Positions 7,688 to 15,676 of a DNA stretch of 64,000 nt are shown here, piece after piece. Position numbers and translations under genes: made by a program. Source of the stretch: an uncultured Treponema sp. (GTDB lineage: Bacteria > Spirochaetota > Spirochaetia > Treponematales > Treponemataceae); NCBI RefSeq assembly GCF_934725225.1, contig NZ_CAKVAM010000004.1, positions 186,001 through 250,000 on the forward strand, in the 5' to 3' direction. Position 1 is the stretch's first letter. The number at the start of each line of letters is the position of its first letter. The notes beneath the pieces are model-generated. The model worked only from the letters and a program-made list of their open reading frames with translations, was not told the DNA's origin and did not search any database.

Positions 7688-9040
7688 ATGAAAAATTTTA
7701 TGAAAATCCTGCGGGAAATGAGGACGTTCCTGCTTTTGTGGATTACACAGTCCTTCTCTTCATTCGGAAGCGCGATGACTTCATATTCGCTTGTCATCTG
7801 GTCTTACACGCAGAAAGGCTCTGCGCTCATGACAGCCCTTCTGATGGTCTCAACCTACACGCCTTACGTGATTCTCAGCATTTTTGCCGGCGCGCTCAGC
7901 GACAGGTGGAACAAGAAAGCCACAATGCTCGTCTGCGATTCGGTGGCGGCGGTCTCAACCGTGGTGATGTTCATCCTGCTCAAAAACGGGCTTCTTGAAA
8001 TCTGGCATCTTTACCTGATAAACGCGGTGAACGGACTGATGAACACGGTTCAGTCGCCTGCATCTGAAGTTGCGGTCTCGCGGATTCTGCCAAAACAGCA
8101 CTATCAGCGCGTGGGCGGACTTCGCTACTTTTCCAACGCCTTGAATTCGATTTTCGTGCCGGTCATTGCGACTGCGGTCATCGGGATTTTCGGACTGACT
8201 GCGGTTGTCGCCATCGACCTTGCGACTTTTTCCGCGGCGTTCCTTGTCCTTGCGCTCGCCATAAAAATTCCTGAGCCGAACATAAATGCGGAAATCAAAA
8301 CTGAAAACGCGGAGTCAGCTCCGGAAAATCAGGCGGAAAAAGCAAGCCTTATGGATTCTGTAAAAGGCGGAATCTCGTTCCTGAAAAACGAGCGCGGACT
8401 TTTGCGCCTGATAATGTTTCTTTCGTCAATCAACCTGATTGCTTCGATTTACAGCGCGGCTCTTCCGGCGATGGTTCTCTCAAAAGGAACAGGCGGAGAA
8501 AAAGCGCTTGGAATGGTGAACTCGGTAATCGGAATTTCCATGCTGATAGGAAGCGTTCTTGCGTCGGCAGTTCCGGCTCCGAAAAACCGTGTGCGGACAA
8601 TCTTTTTGTGCCTGTTCATCTCGATGGGAACGGAAAACATCATGCTTGCGCTGGGACGTTCGCCGCTCGTGTGGTGCGTCGGTGGATTTTTGGGCTACAT
8701 TCTGATTCCGCTGATGAGCACGAACCTTGACGCAATCATGCGGCTGCGCGTTCCGGACGAGATTCAGGGGCGTGTCTATTCGGTGCGGAACACGTTCCAG
8801 TTCTTCACGATTCCGGCGGGATATTTCTTAGGCGGATTTCTTGTGGACAAAGTGTTCGAGCCGTTCATGGCAAGATTCGCGGCAGGCACATTCCTTGAGC
8901 GCGTCTTCGGAAGCGGAAAAGGCTCCGGGGCTGCCCTGCTCTTCTTTGTGATTGCGTTCGCCGGAGTCGCAGTCTGCATAATCTTCAGAACAAGCCGCTC
9001 AATCCGCGCGCTGGAAAAGGAGGAGCTGGAAAGAAAGTAG
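7688..9040 (+). CDS. MFS family efflux transporter
   Basis: The 450-residue protein has twelve hydrophobic segments, the MFS loop GALSDRWNKKATM near residue 66 and an N-terminal LLLWITQSFSSFGSAMTSY typical of the macrolide-efflux (MefA-like) and enterobactin-exporter branch. GGAG at 7675-7678 points to ATG 7688; an ATG at 7673 overlaps that site. A long cytoplasmic loop splits the two halves (about residues 200-230). A leader peptide and alternative hairpins upstream suggest drug-responsive control. Substrate is not known. Confidence 0.85.
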   Translation: MKNFMKILREMRTFLLLWITQSFSSFGSAMTSYSLVIWSYTQKGSALMTALLMVSTYTPYVILSIFAGALSDRWNKKATMLVCDSVAAVSTVVMFILLKNGLLEIWHLYLINAVNGLMNTVQSPASEVAVSRILPKQHYQRVGGLRYFSNALNSIFVPVIATAVIGIFGLTAVVAIDLATFSAAFLVLALAIKIPEPNINAEIKTENAESAPENQAEKASLMDSVKGGISFLKNERGLLRLIMFLSSINLIASIYSAALPAMVLSKGTGGEKALGMVNSVIGISMLIGSVLASAVPAPKNRVRTIFLCLFISMGTENIMLALGRSPLVWCVGGFLGYILIPLMSTNLDAIMRLRVPDEIQGRVYSVRNTFQFFTIPAGYFLGGFLVDKVFEPFMARFAAGTFLERVFGSGKGSGAALLFFVIAFAGVAVCIIFRTSRSIRALEKEELERK

Positions 9041-9046
9041 GATTGA

Positions 9047-9165
9047 ATCGGGATTGCCGCGTCAAGCGCGGCAATGACAAAAAAGTTAAGTCCGGGAATG
9101 ACAAAGCACAGACTATCATTGCCCGGCATAACTTGTCATCTTCGGGCTTGACCCGAAGATCTATT
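9047..9165. repeat. Palindromic dispersed repeat cluster
   Basis: Contains the recurring ATTGCC...TTGA...GGCAATGA palindrome in several forms (for example GCCGCGTCAAGCGCGGC and CTTCGGGCTTGACCCGAAG). At least ten further members lie in intergenic gaps of this window. Confidence 0.7.
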
Positions 9166-9177
9166 GCAGGATTTCTG

Positions 9178-9275
9178 ATTCGCCGCCTATCGTTACACGG
9201 ATAGAGTGCCTGTCATTATGCTGATAGGCGGCATATCATTAGGCGGATAGGGTGTCTATCATTATAATGATAAGC
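9178..9275. repeat. Second intergenic repeat: CCTATC/GATAGG inverted units
   Basis: GCCGCCTATC near 9180 and GATAGGCGGC near 9222 are inverted copies, followed by AGGCGGATAGG and further CTATCATTATAATGATA palindromes. It fills the gap between two convergent genes. No gene is seen here. Confidence 0.5.
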
Positions 9276-9326
9276 TTCCCTTTCGGCTGTCAATAAGCAG
9301 TGGTTTTAAAGAACCGCAGAAAGGAT

Positions 9327-10370
9327 TCAAATATTTTTCCTTTTCAAAGTTTTATCTATAATGCAACAAACGCCACACGTTACAACTGATGATATTACAA
9401 GGGATAAAACAAAATTGTATATACTTCCTGCTCCCGTCAAAGAAATAAAATACTGGCACAAAACCACGATTGGAAAGTGTACAATATAGAACACGTATGA
9501 TAATTTTGCGCAGTATCTGCTGACTGTGCCGGTGTAATCCAGACACGTTTTTCCAAAACAGACGAGCACCGGAATTCCTGTCGCAAATGACAGATAATTG
9601 CAAATCGTATTCAGTAATTGATAATCTTCAACATACACAAACAAAATCACATTCATGGCGGAAAACAAGGCAAATGCAACGATGAACAGCCACTTGAAAC
9701 TTACAAGTTTTTCTGTGAAATCCTGCCTGCTGAATAAATAATATCCAAGCAAATATATGCACAAATATGTAGGAATCTTCTTGCTCCAAAGCGTTATATC
9801 AAACGAAGCAACCGCAAGAATCACAAGTATGACGTTTACGATAAGCATCGCATTTCTGTTATTCCCGACTGTGCAGTCAATGGCTTTAATCACGCCGCAA
9901 CCTATGCAGGAAAGCACAATCAATACCGCTATAAACCAAAAATGACCAAGCGTAAATCCACCGTCATATCCTGTTAAATCCGTGAATCTGGTAAAATATA
10001 CCGAGTAATGCTCAAAATAGCTTCCGCCATAACCATTATGCGATTTATCTGCAACAAAGCTTAATATTGGATTGATAAATATAATGCCAAATAGAAATGG
10101 GATGCCCAATCTTTGGAATCTTTCTTTGATAAAATCCGCGCATCCCCTTTTTTTCATTGAAAATGATGCGGACACTCCGGCAATTAAAAACATGACAGGC
10201 ATAAACCACGGCGACATGAACACCACTATTGATGCAATAGGATTGACTCTTACGAAGAATATATAATTCGCCTCGCCCCATGAATTGTAGGCCATGGCTG
10301 CATGATAGATAATCAGTAATGATACTGTAACCGTTCTTAAGTTGTCGATATAGTTGATCCGTGATTTCAT
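9327..10370 (-). CDS. Acyltransferase family 3 membrane protein
   Basis: The 347-residue integral membrane protein starts INYIDNLRTVTVSLLIIYHA, the acyltransferase-3 signature with the conserved His near residue 24, and has about ten hydrophobic helices. Such proteins O-acetylate or O-succinylate surface sugars or lipids. I placed the start at ATG 10370 because the upstream 35 residues of the open frame do not look like family sequence. It is convergent with the MFS gene. Confidence 0.82.
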   Translation of the reverse strand: MKSRINYIDNLRTVTVSLLIIYHAAMAYNSWGEANYIFFVRVNPIASIVVFMSPWFMPVMFLIAGVSASFSMKKRGCADFIKERFQRLGIPFLFGIIFINPILSFVADKSHNGYGGSYFEHYSVYFTRFTDLTGYDGGFTLGHFWFIAVLIVLSCIGCGVIKAIDCTVGNNRNAMLIVNVILVILAVASFDITLWSKKIPTYLCIYLLGYYLFSRQDFTEKLVSFKWLFIVAFALFSAMNVILFVYVEDYQLLNTICNYLSFATGIPVLVCFGKTCLDYTGTVSRYCAKLSYVFYIVHFPIVVLCQYFISLTGAGSIYNFVLSLVISSVVTCGVCCIIDKTLKRKNI

Positions 10371-10520
10371 AAATTCACTTTTTTTTATCAGTAAAAATCC
10401 CACATCACTCATATTTGCACGTTCTGAACTTTCCTTCAATCCAAAAAGTTGCAGCAAACCGCAAGTTTTATCCATCTCTCAAATAAAATAACTGACTGTT
10501 CCTCGTTGCAAAACTTAAAT

Positions 10521-10976
10521 TTATTTTTCTAAAACAAGCCGTGCCACTTTTACATTTCCGTCTGTTTCTGTTGACTCGATTTTGAAGCCGCATTTTTCTG
10601 TGTAGAACTTTACATTTTCCTTTTTTTCTATCGGCGTGATTAAGGTGAATTTTTCAGCGTCCTTGTAAAGCGATGTTACATATTTGACCGCGTGTGTTCC
10701 TATTCCTTTTCCCTGAAGTTTTGGAACAACGCACAGGCAGCCGATTTCATATATTCTGTCGGAGATTTTTTTGCAGGAAACACAGCCGGCCGGCTCACTA
10801 TCACATAAAATGATAAGCTTGGGATATTCCGATATGGATTTTTCCATCGCCGCTTTGCTCTTGCCGTAAGCAGGACATTCACCGAATCTCACATAATCGT
10901 CATAAAACGCAGAATCATAAATGTTCGTCAGCAGTTCAGCGTCTGCCAAATCCGCTTTTCTGTATTCAATTTTCAT
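10521..10976 (-). CDS. GNAT family N-acetyltransferase
   Basis: The 151-residue protein starts MKIEYRKADLADAELL at ATG 10976, with AGGA nine bases upstream. The acetyl-CoA loop VPKLQGKGIGTHAVKY lies near residue 85 and the C-terminal FYTEKCGF near 124. Its first 11 bases overlap the end of the GNAT gene upstream, so both are read from the 11610 promoter region. Confidence 0.87.
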   Translation of the reverse strand: MKIEYRKADLADAELLTNIYDSAFYDDYVRFGECPAYGKSKAAMEKSISEYPKLIILCDSEPAGCVSCKKISDRIYEIGCLCVVPKLQGKGIGTHAVKYVTSLYKDAEKFTLITPIEKKENVKFYTEKCGFKIESTETDGNVKVARLVLEK

Positions 10977-11523
10977 ATATTTTTTCCTGCTCCAGCGCAA
11001 ACTCCATCTGGATGTCGAACGGCTCTTCCGCCGCCATTTTTTCGTTTACTTCCACAGCCGGAATGCAGTCCAAAGCCTTGTACGCCGCCTGACTTTCTTT
11101 TGACGAATGGGCTGAAATGTAGAGCTTTTGCGCACCAAGATTTTTCGCTTCCGAGCAGGCGAGGGCGAACAGCTTGCGCCCGGTTCCTTTTCCGCGGAAA
11201 TCCTGTGAAACCTGAAACTGCTCAAGATTCACGTACTTTGCCGAATTGCCGAAAATCTCGTGCTCGACCGTTACGAATCCCACAAGGCGGTTTCCGCAAA
11301 ATGCCCCGAATGCCGACAAGTCCTTTTCCAGCCTGCAAGAAATTCCTGCGGCAACTTCACGGCATTTTTCAACCGTCCAGTCCTCAGTAAAATCGTTCGG
11401 AACAAGCTTCAGCTCGCCGTCAACGTTCCGCCAGCATTCTGTGATTGTCTGATGCCTTATAAAATCATCGAGCGAATGTCCGCCAAAATTTCCGTGATTG
11501 AGTTTTTCGTACCTGATTTCCAT
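10966..11523 (-). CDS. GNAT family N-acetyltransferase
   Basis: The 185-residue protein has the loop VSQDFRGKGTGRKLFALA near residue 107 and an AYKALDC element near 150. AAGGAT precedes ATG 11523. It is the first gene of a two-GNAT operon. The promoter (TTGACA at 11628-11633) carries two CTAAT/ATTAG palindromes, one in the spacer and one just after the -10 box, so a dedicated repressor is likely. Acceptor substrate unknown. Confidence 0.85.
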   Translation of the reverse strand: MEIRYEKLNHGNFGGHSLDDFIRHQTITECWRNVDGELKLVPNDFTEDWTVEKCREVAAGISCRLEKDLSAFGAFCGNRLVGFVTVEHEIFGNSAKYVNLEQFQVSQDFRGKGTGRKLFALACSEAKNLGAQKLYISAHSSKESQAAYKALDCIPAVEVNEKMAAEEPFDIQMEFALEQEKIYEN

Positions 11524-11586
11524 GTGAATCCTTGTAAATTCTGAAAAATTGCCATTTCCGCAGAGATTGCGGAAATTCTTTGTAAA

Positions 11587-11633
11587 ACTAATTAAATTAG
11601 TTAATATATACCTAATAAGATTAGTTTTGTCAA
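11587..11633 (-). promoter_or_regulatory. Promoter with two CTAAT-n-ATTAG operators
   Basis: On the minus strand TTGACA (11628-11633) is followed after 17 bases by TATATA (11605-11610). CTAATNNNATTAG lies within the spacer (11612-11624) and ACTAATTAAATTAGT just downstream (11587-11601). The latter recurs before the DinB-like gene at 13796-13810. Confidence 0.6.
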
Positions 11634-11658
11634 GAATTTAGGAAACAGAACATTGTGC

Positions 11659-11772
11659 TTATTGTAAAATCTTCCAGCTGCCGTTTTTGTCCGCGCCGAG
11701 CCGCTGAATTATTTTTTCCTGCTGAAGTTTTTTCATGTTGCGGTTTACGGTTTCCCGTGCGATTTTCAGTCT
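11659..11772 (-). pseudogene. Remnant of a winged-helix C-terminal domain (AAA_4/Fic-type)
   Basis: This 38-codon open fragment reads LKIARETVNRNMKKLQQ then IIQRLGADKNGSWKIL before a stop, the form of the C-terminal winged helix found at the end of divergent-AAA (Schlafen-like) regulators and some Fic proteins. A stop codon lies directly upstream in frame and no start or body remains, so it is the end of a lost gene. Confidence 0.6.
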
Positions 11773-11794
11773 TTAATTTGTTTGAGTGAGTTTA

Positions 11795-12409
11795 TCATCT
11801 TTCCACCGTAAAAAACGTGTTCGCATACAGCGGCATTTTGGGCATTGCGGTGTTCCAGAGTTTCTTGAATTCTTTTGCCGGAATTCTTCTATTATAATGC
11901 GGCTCGTTGCAGTTTGAAAGTTCGGCAAGCGATTCTGCGACAAAGATATTCTGCTCATCGTAGCCAACAACTGGAACGTAGTGGAGCCAGTTTTTGTCCG
12001 CTCGGATTTTTATCAGCACGATTACAGGGTTTCCGGCGGCGACCGCATTTTTCAGCGCGTTCAGGTTTCCTCGGCAGTATTTTACCTTGAATCCGTTTTC
12101 AGAAAGAAAGTTGAAGATTCCTTTTGGATAAACGTAGCCGTCGCGCATTTTGTTCGGCATTTTTTCGTAGACAGAATTTCCGTCCACGCTGATGTCCCAG
12201 TGTCGCATCACGAACGCGGAAGAAAATCCTGAGCATTTGAATCCGTCCTGAAAATCGATTCTGTTCGCCTTTGTGATAAGAAATTCCTTTGCCTTTGCTT
12301 TTGCACTGAAACAAAAATCAAGCCGCCCCATCAGAACAACATCAACAATCGTTGTGGTCAAAAAATACGAGAGGAATGAAATTGCCGCGATAAGAAGAAT
12401 CAGTTTCAT
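11795..12409 (-). CDS. C39-like peptidase domain protein, membrane anchored
   Basis: The 204-residue protein has an N-terminal hydrophobic anchor (residues 3-28) and a papain-like domain: Cys59 in GFKCSGFSSAFVMRHW, His143 in WLHYVPVVGYD and Asp151. This spacing matches the C39/bacteriocin-peptidase-like fold. The catalytic domain should face outside the inner membrane. It sits four bases before higA in the same direction, so it may be read with the HigBA operon. Substrate unknown. Confidence 0.75.
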   Translation of the reverse strand: MKLILLIAAISFLSYFLTTTIVDVVLMGRLDFCFSAKAKAKEFLITKANRIDFQDGFKCSGFSSAFVMRHWDISVDGNSVYEKMPNKMRDGYVYPKGIFNFLSENGFKVKYCRGNLNALKNAVAAGNPVIVLIKIRADKNWLHYVPVVGYDEQNIFVAESLAELSNCNEPHYNRRIPAKEFKKLWNTAMPKMPLYANTFFTVER

Positions 12410-12412
12410 GTC

Positions 12413-12730
12413 TTAAACGTAAGCGTACATCTTGATTGCGGAGAATTCCGCATAGTGCTTGCTTTCCTCTTCCTCAAGATCGTAGAGATTCTGAAGATTC
12501 AGCCAGAATTCCGCCGTCGTTCCAAAGAATTTTGAAAACCTGATTGCCGTGTCGGCTGTTATTGAACGCTTCCCGTGGATTATCTCGGAAATTCTTGTCT
12601 GCGGAATGTCGATTTCCTTTGCGAGCCGGTACGCCGTGATATTCATCGGGTCAAGGAACTCTTCCTTCAAAATTTTGCCAGGGTGAATGTTAGGCAGCTT
12701 GTCATCTGTAATAATCTTGTATTCCGACAT
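12413..12730 (-). CDS. higA: HigA family antitoxin (XRE HTH)
   Basis: The 105-residue protein contains the HigA signature NIHPGKILKEEFLDPMNIT, then a helix-turn-helix (PQTRISEIIHGKRSIT) and TTAEFWLNLQNLYDL. GGAGG at 12739-12743 fixes ATG 12730. It overlaps the end of the toxin gene by 29 bases. HigA binds and neutralises HigB and represses the operon. Confidence 0.92.
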   Translation of the reverse strand: MSEYKIITDDKLPNIHPGKILKEEFLDPMNITAYRLAKEIDIPQTRISEIIHGKRSITADTAIRFSKFFGTTAEFWLNLQNLYDLEEEESKHYAEFSAIKMYAYV

Positions 12731-12986
12731 CTTCAGCACCTCCATCTTCAAATTTAAAAACTATCCGCCACTGGTCGTTTATTCTAACTGAAAAATATCC
12801 GTCCAGATTTCCTAAAAGTTTTTCAAGCCTGTTTCCGAGCGGAATCCGCAGGTCGTCCACGGTTTTTGCGGCGTAAATCATTCTGAGTTTTCTTCGTGCG
12901 GCATTTTGAATTTCAGGCGGAAGTTTTCTGCTTCTTGTTCCGTTGAATATCAGCTCCGTTTCCCCGTCCGCAAAAGTCCGAATCAT
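12702..12986 (-). CDS. higB: HigB family toxin (RelE-like mRNA interferase)
   Basis: The 94-residue protein starts MIRTFADGETELIFNG, contains RKLRMIYAAKTVDDLRIP and ends with the HigB core SVRINDQWRIVFKFEDG, matching the host-inhibition-of-growth killer family that cleaves mRNA on the ribosome. Toxin-before-antitoxin order is the normal HigBA arrangement. A TTGACA (minus strand, near 13018) and a TATACAT next to the start suggest the operon promoter. Confidence 0.92.
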   Translation of the reverse strand: MIRTFADGETELIFNGTRSRKLPPEIQNAARRKLRMIYAAKTVDDLRIPLGNRLEKLLGNLDGYFSVRINDQWRIVFKFEDGGAEDVGIQDYYR

Positions 12987-13037
12987 AAATGTATACTAAC
13001 GTTTGTCAGAAGTATTTGTCAAGGGAAAAATATTTTT

Positions 13038-13775
13038 TTACTTCCTCACTTTCCCTGCAATCCGCAGAGCCGCCTCGATGTGCATTATCCAGTGGCGCGA
13101 AAACGGCATTTGAACAAGTCCGCGGAAATCCTTGCCGCACCAGTAGTCAATCAGCCAGGCGGCGCTTTCGTCCGTGCTGACGACGTTCAGTGATTCAAGT
13201 TCTTTTCTGCGTTCGGCGGAAACTTTTTTCTTTAGGTCGGAATAGGAAAGGGCACAAAGAATTTTTTCAGTTCGGGCCTTGACTTCGTGAATGTAGTTTT
13301 GAAGCTCGTCAAGGTTCAGCTGGCGCGAAAAGTCTGCAATCTGCTGTTTTACAAGTTCGTTTCCGGTCGTGATAATCGGGCTTTTTGTGCGTTCCTTGTA
13401 GTTTCCGCAAAAGAAAACCTGTTCACCGAAAAAATGTTCGGTCGGTTCGGAATGTTTCGTGCCAAGTCCTGCCGTTTCATCACCAGCTTTTTCGCCAGCA
13501 ATCAGTTCCCCTGCAATCAGCGTGTTCGCTACAATGTCCTCAATTCTGAAAATGTGCCAGAGCGAATATGCGACCGTCTTTGAATGGTAGCCTTCCGCGT
13601 TCAAAAAGGGAATCGCGCAGAACTCCTCGCAGCTCAAGTCGAGGAAAAATCCGTCCGCAACCTGTATAAGTTCTTTCCTCAGTTCAAAAAGCGTTGCAAT
13701 TCCGTCTGTAAAAGTCGCTTCTTTTTTAAGCTGAATTTGCATTCTCTTGTTGAGTTCTGACCATGTTTTGTTCAT
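13038..13775 (-). CDS. DinB/YfiT-like four-helix protein
   Basis: The 245-residue protein has the histidine pattern of the DinB-like superfamily: SLWHIFRIEDIVANTLI near residue 72 and FSRHWIMHIEAALRI near the C-terminus, expected to bind a divalent metal. Residues about 88-101 hold a small internal repeat (LIAGELIAGEKAGDETAG). Members include thiol transferases and proteins often misnamed phage head-tail adaptors. Its promoter shares an ACTAA-n-TTAGT operator with the GNAT operon at 11523. Confidence 0.6.
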   Translation of the reverse strand: MNKTWSELNKRMQIQLKKEATFTDGIATLFELRKELIQVADGFFLDLSCEEFCAIPFLNAEGYHSKTVAYSLWHIFRIEDIVANTLIAGELIAGEKAGDETAGLGTKHSEPTEHFFGEQVFFCGNYKERTKSPIITTGNELVKQQIADFSRQLNLDELQNYIHEVKARTEKILCALSYSDLKKKVSAERRKELESLNVVSTDESAAWLIDYWCGKDFRGLVQMPFSRHWIMHIEAALRIAGKVRK

Positions 13776-13795
13776 CTTTGCTTCCCTTTTAAAAA

Positions 13796-13837
13796 CTAAC
13801 TTGATTAGTAATTATATAGCAGACAGCAGCATCACGT
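13796..13837 (-). promoter_or_regulatory. Promoter and shared operator of the DinB-like gene
   Basis: Minus strand: TTGACG near 13832-13837, then TATAAT near 13812, followed directly by ACTAATCAAGTTAGT (13796-13810), in the same position relative to the -10 box as at 11587-11601. Confidence 0.55.
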
Positions 13838-13874
13838 CAAGAAAAAGAAATTTTCACTTTTTTTATATAAGCAC

Positions 13875-13900
13875 TTGACACTCCCCCCCCGATGTAAAAT
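13875..13900 (+). promoter_or_regulatory. Promoter with a C8 tract in the -35/-10 spacer
   Basis: TTGACA (13875-13880) and TAAAAT (13895-13900) are separated by only 14 bases, eight of which are a C run (13883-13890). Gaining three C residues would give the optimal 17-base spacer. Poly-G/C promoter tracts that switch transcription are established in Treponema pallidum (for example TP0126), so phase variation is likely. Confidence 0.7.
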
Positions 13901-13934
13901 GCCGCATATTTTATTTTTTATAAGGAGGCTTTTT

Positions 13935-14795
13935 ATGAAAGCTTTGAAAAAAATTTGCACAGCGCTTATGCTTCTTGCATTTGCGTTCGTATTCGCGTCT
14001 TGCTCTAGCGGCAGTGATGATGATGACGACAATGGCTCTGTAGGAGAAAACGTTCTTGCCGGAAACTCTTACAAGTACACAAAGTCAGATGACGACGAGA
14101 CAAAAACAGTCACTTACGCATTTAAAGACAGCACTGTTACAGAAACAAAAGTTGAACAGGAAACAGGCGAATCAGAAGAAACAAAAATAACGGAATACAA
14201 CTACACTTACAATGCAGATAAAGGACTTCTTTATTTGAAAGTTGTTTCTTGGACTTGCGATGGCACAAAAATGACTTCAATGAATGATGTATATAAATAT
14301 TTTGCAGAATATGAAAAATGCACTGTTGAAGAAGCAAAAGAATTTTTCGGCGATGAGGATATGTTTGCAGAAACAACTACAATGTGCTATTTCGTAAAGG
14401 ACAACGGAAACATTCTTTTGGGCGACTACTTTGCTGATGACGAAGATGTAAAGAATTCTAATTTTCAGTGTGCGACGGAAACTACAATTAGAGCAAAATT
14501 TGATAGTGAAGAAATAGAAATAAATGGCGCCATAAAAGATGGCTGGGACATCGAAGTAGATGCAAGCGCAAAAACTTTCTCTGGTAAAGAAATTGAAGGT
14601 TCATACACAGTAAAAGCAAAAGCAACAAAAACTTTAAAAGAATTGAATGGTGATGATAGACGAAACAAAGCAAACGGATACATCACAATTAAATTCTCAA
14701 AGCTTCCTAGCACATTGTCATCAGACAGCATGAAAACAGGCACAGACTACGAATTCATTTTTGACCTTGACTGCGATGAATACATAAAACAGTAA
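13935..14795 (+). CDS. Putative lipoprotein with phase-variable promoter
   Basis: The 286-residue protein starts at ATG 13935 after AGGAGG (13923-13928). It has a signal peptide and lipobox (FAFVFASCSSGSDDDDD, lipidated Cys about residue 23), an acidic linker, then no recognised domain; the middle is rich in charged residues and beta-type sequence. The C8 tract in its promoter suggests on/off expression by slipped-strand mispairing. It is followed by a strong terminator, so it is a single-gene unit. Surface or periplasmic location is expected. Confidence 0.8.
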   Translation: MKALKKICTALMLLAFAFVFASCSSGSDDDDDNGSVGENVLAGNSYKYTKSDDDETKTVTYAFKDSTVTETKVEQETGESEETKITEYNYTYNADKGLLYLKVVSWTCDGTKMTSMNDVYKYFAEYEKCTVEEAKEFFGDEDMFAETTTMCYFVKDNGNILLGDYFADDEDVKNSNFQCATETTIRAKFDSEEIEINGAIKDGWDIEVDASAKTFSGKEIEGSYTVKAKATKTLKELNGDDRRNKANGYITIKFSKLPSTLSSDSMKTGTDYEFIFDLDCDEYIKQ

Positions 14796-14829
14796 GGTTA
14801 AAAAATAGCATTTTATAGTTGCTAAAAAA

Positions 14830-14856
14830 GGCTGTCCAACCGGGCAGCCTTTTTTA
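14830..14856 (+). terminator. Rho-independent terminator after the lipoprotein
   Basis: GGCTGTCC pairs with GGGCAGCC around an AACC loop, followed by six T residues. Confidence 0.9.
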
Positions 14857-14878
14857 TTTTCATTGTCAGTTTAGCGAT

Positions 14879-14955
14879 TTGTCATTGTCGGACTTAATCC
14901 AACAATCTCGGTAAAAAACATTCAATAGATTCCCTTGTCAAGCAAGGAAATGACA
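14879..14955. repeat. Composite palindromic repeat
   Basis: A GTCATTGTCGGACTTAATCC half and an AGATTCCCTTGTCAAGCAAGG half are joined head to head, the same composite seen at 45504-45578. Confidence 0.65.
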
Positions 14956-15056
14956 TCTAAAGTTTTTGTTGAAGTCGGAAACAAAAAAATAACGATGTTA
15001 GCTTGTCAAAATCCACCGTAATGAAATATACTATAAAAACTTTCAAGGAGACAGGA

Positions 15057-15248
15057 ATGAACAAAAAACTTTCAATTTTATACTATTTGGTTGCGGTGGG
15101 ATTTTTCATCATTTTTACAATAAGAATGCTCAAAAGCGGTTTTTCTAGCAGCGTAATTTGGCTTTGCTTAGGCGTCGCGAATTTCTGCCTGGGCACATTC
15201 TATCTAACCAGAAACAAAAATGACGATGACAAGGAAAAAAAGGAATGA
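15057..15248 (+). CDS. Small two-helix membrane protein
   Basis: The 63-residue protein (MNKKLSILYYLVAVGFF...) has two hydrophobic segments, residues 5-24 and 31-50, and a charged tail ending DDDKEKKE. GGAG lies 8 bases before ATG 15057. Its stop overlaps the start of the next gene (ATGA), so it is the first gene of a four-gene operon with two GNATs and a Nudix hydrolase. No family was recognised. Confidence 0.7.
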   Translation: MNKKLSILYYLVAVGFFIIFTIRMLKSGFSSSVIWLCLGVANFCLGTFYLTRNKNDDDKEKKE

Positions 15249-15676
15249 CCGCAAAATCAACAGAAAATCTTACAATAAAATACAATGAGCTTACGGCTTC
15301 TCAGTTTATCGAGCTTTGGGAAACGGTTTGGGGAGCAGGTCCTTCGCCCGAACAGACGGAGCTTGCGATGAAAAACACTCTGTTCCGCGTCTCAGTTTTT
15401 GACGGCGGAAAAATCGTCGGCATGGCGCGGATGCTCGGCGACTTGGGACTGGACTACTTCATCAAGGACGTTGTTGTCCGCCCCGAATATCAGAAAATGG
15501 GAATCGGAAGGCTTCTGATTGACGAGCTTTTGAACTTTATCAGAAAAAACGGCGTGAGCGGAACAAACATTTTCGTGGAACTCTGCGCCGAGCCGGACAA
15601 AATTCCGTTCTACGAAAAATTCGGCTTTGACTACGACGAATCGCAGAGGCTCAAACTGATGTGCAAGGCGGAATAA
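15245..15676 (+). CDS. GNAT family N-acetyltransferase
   Basis: The 143-residue protein carries VRPEYQKMGIGRLLIDEL near residue 80 and FYEKFGF near 124, the standard acetyl-CoA loop and C-terminal strand. It overlaps the upstream membrane protein by four bases, and the next GNAT starts at the base after its stop. Its size and order match small amine/antibiotic-type acetyltransferases, but the acceptor is unknown. Confidence 0.88.
   Translation: MTAKSTENLTIKYNELTASQFIELWETVWGAGPSPEQTELAMKNTLFRVSVFDGGKIVGMARMLGDLGLDYFIKDVVVRPEYQKMGIGRLLIDELLNFIRKNGVSGTNIFVELCAEPDKIPFYEKFGFDYDESQRLKLMCKAE

Noticed and set aside
7516..7998. 160-residue open frame across the MFS leader
   Set aside because: It overlaps the start of a clear MFS gene in another frame, shows no domain-like sequence and has no ribosome site; the leader peptide and hairpins explain the region better.
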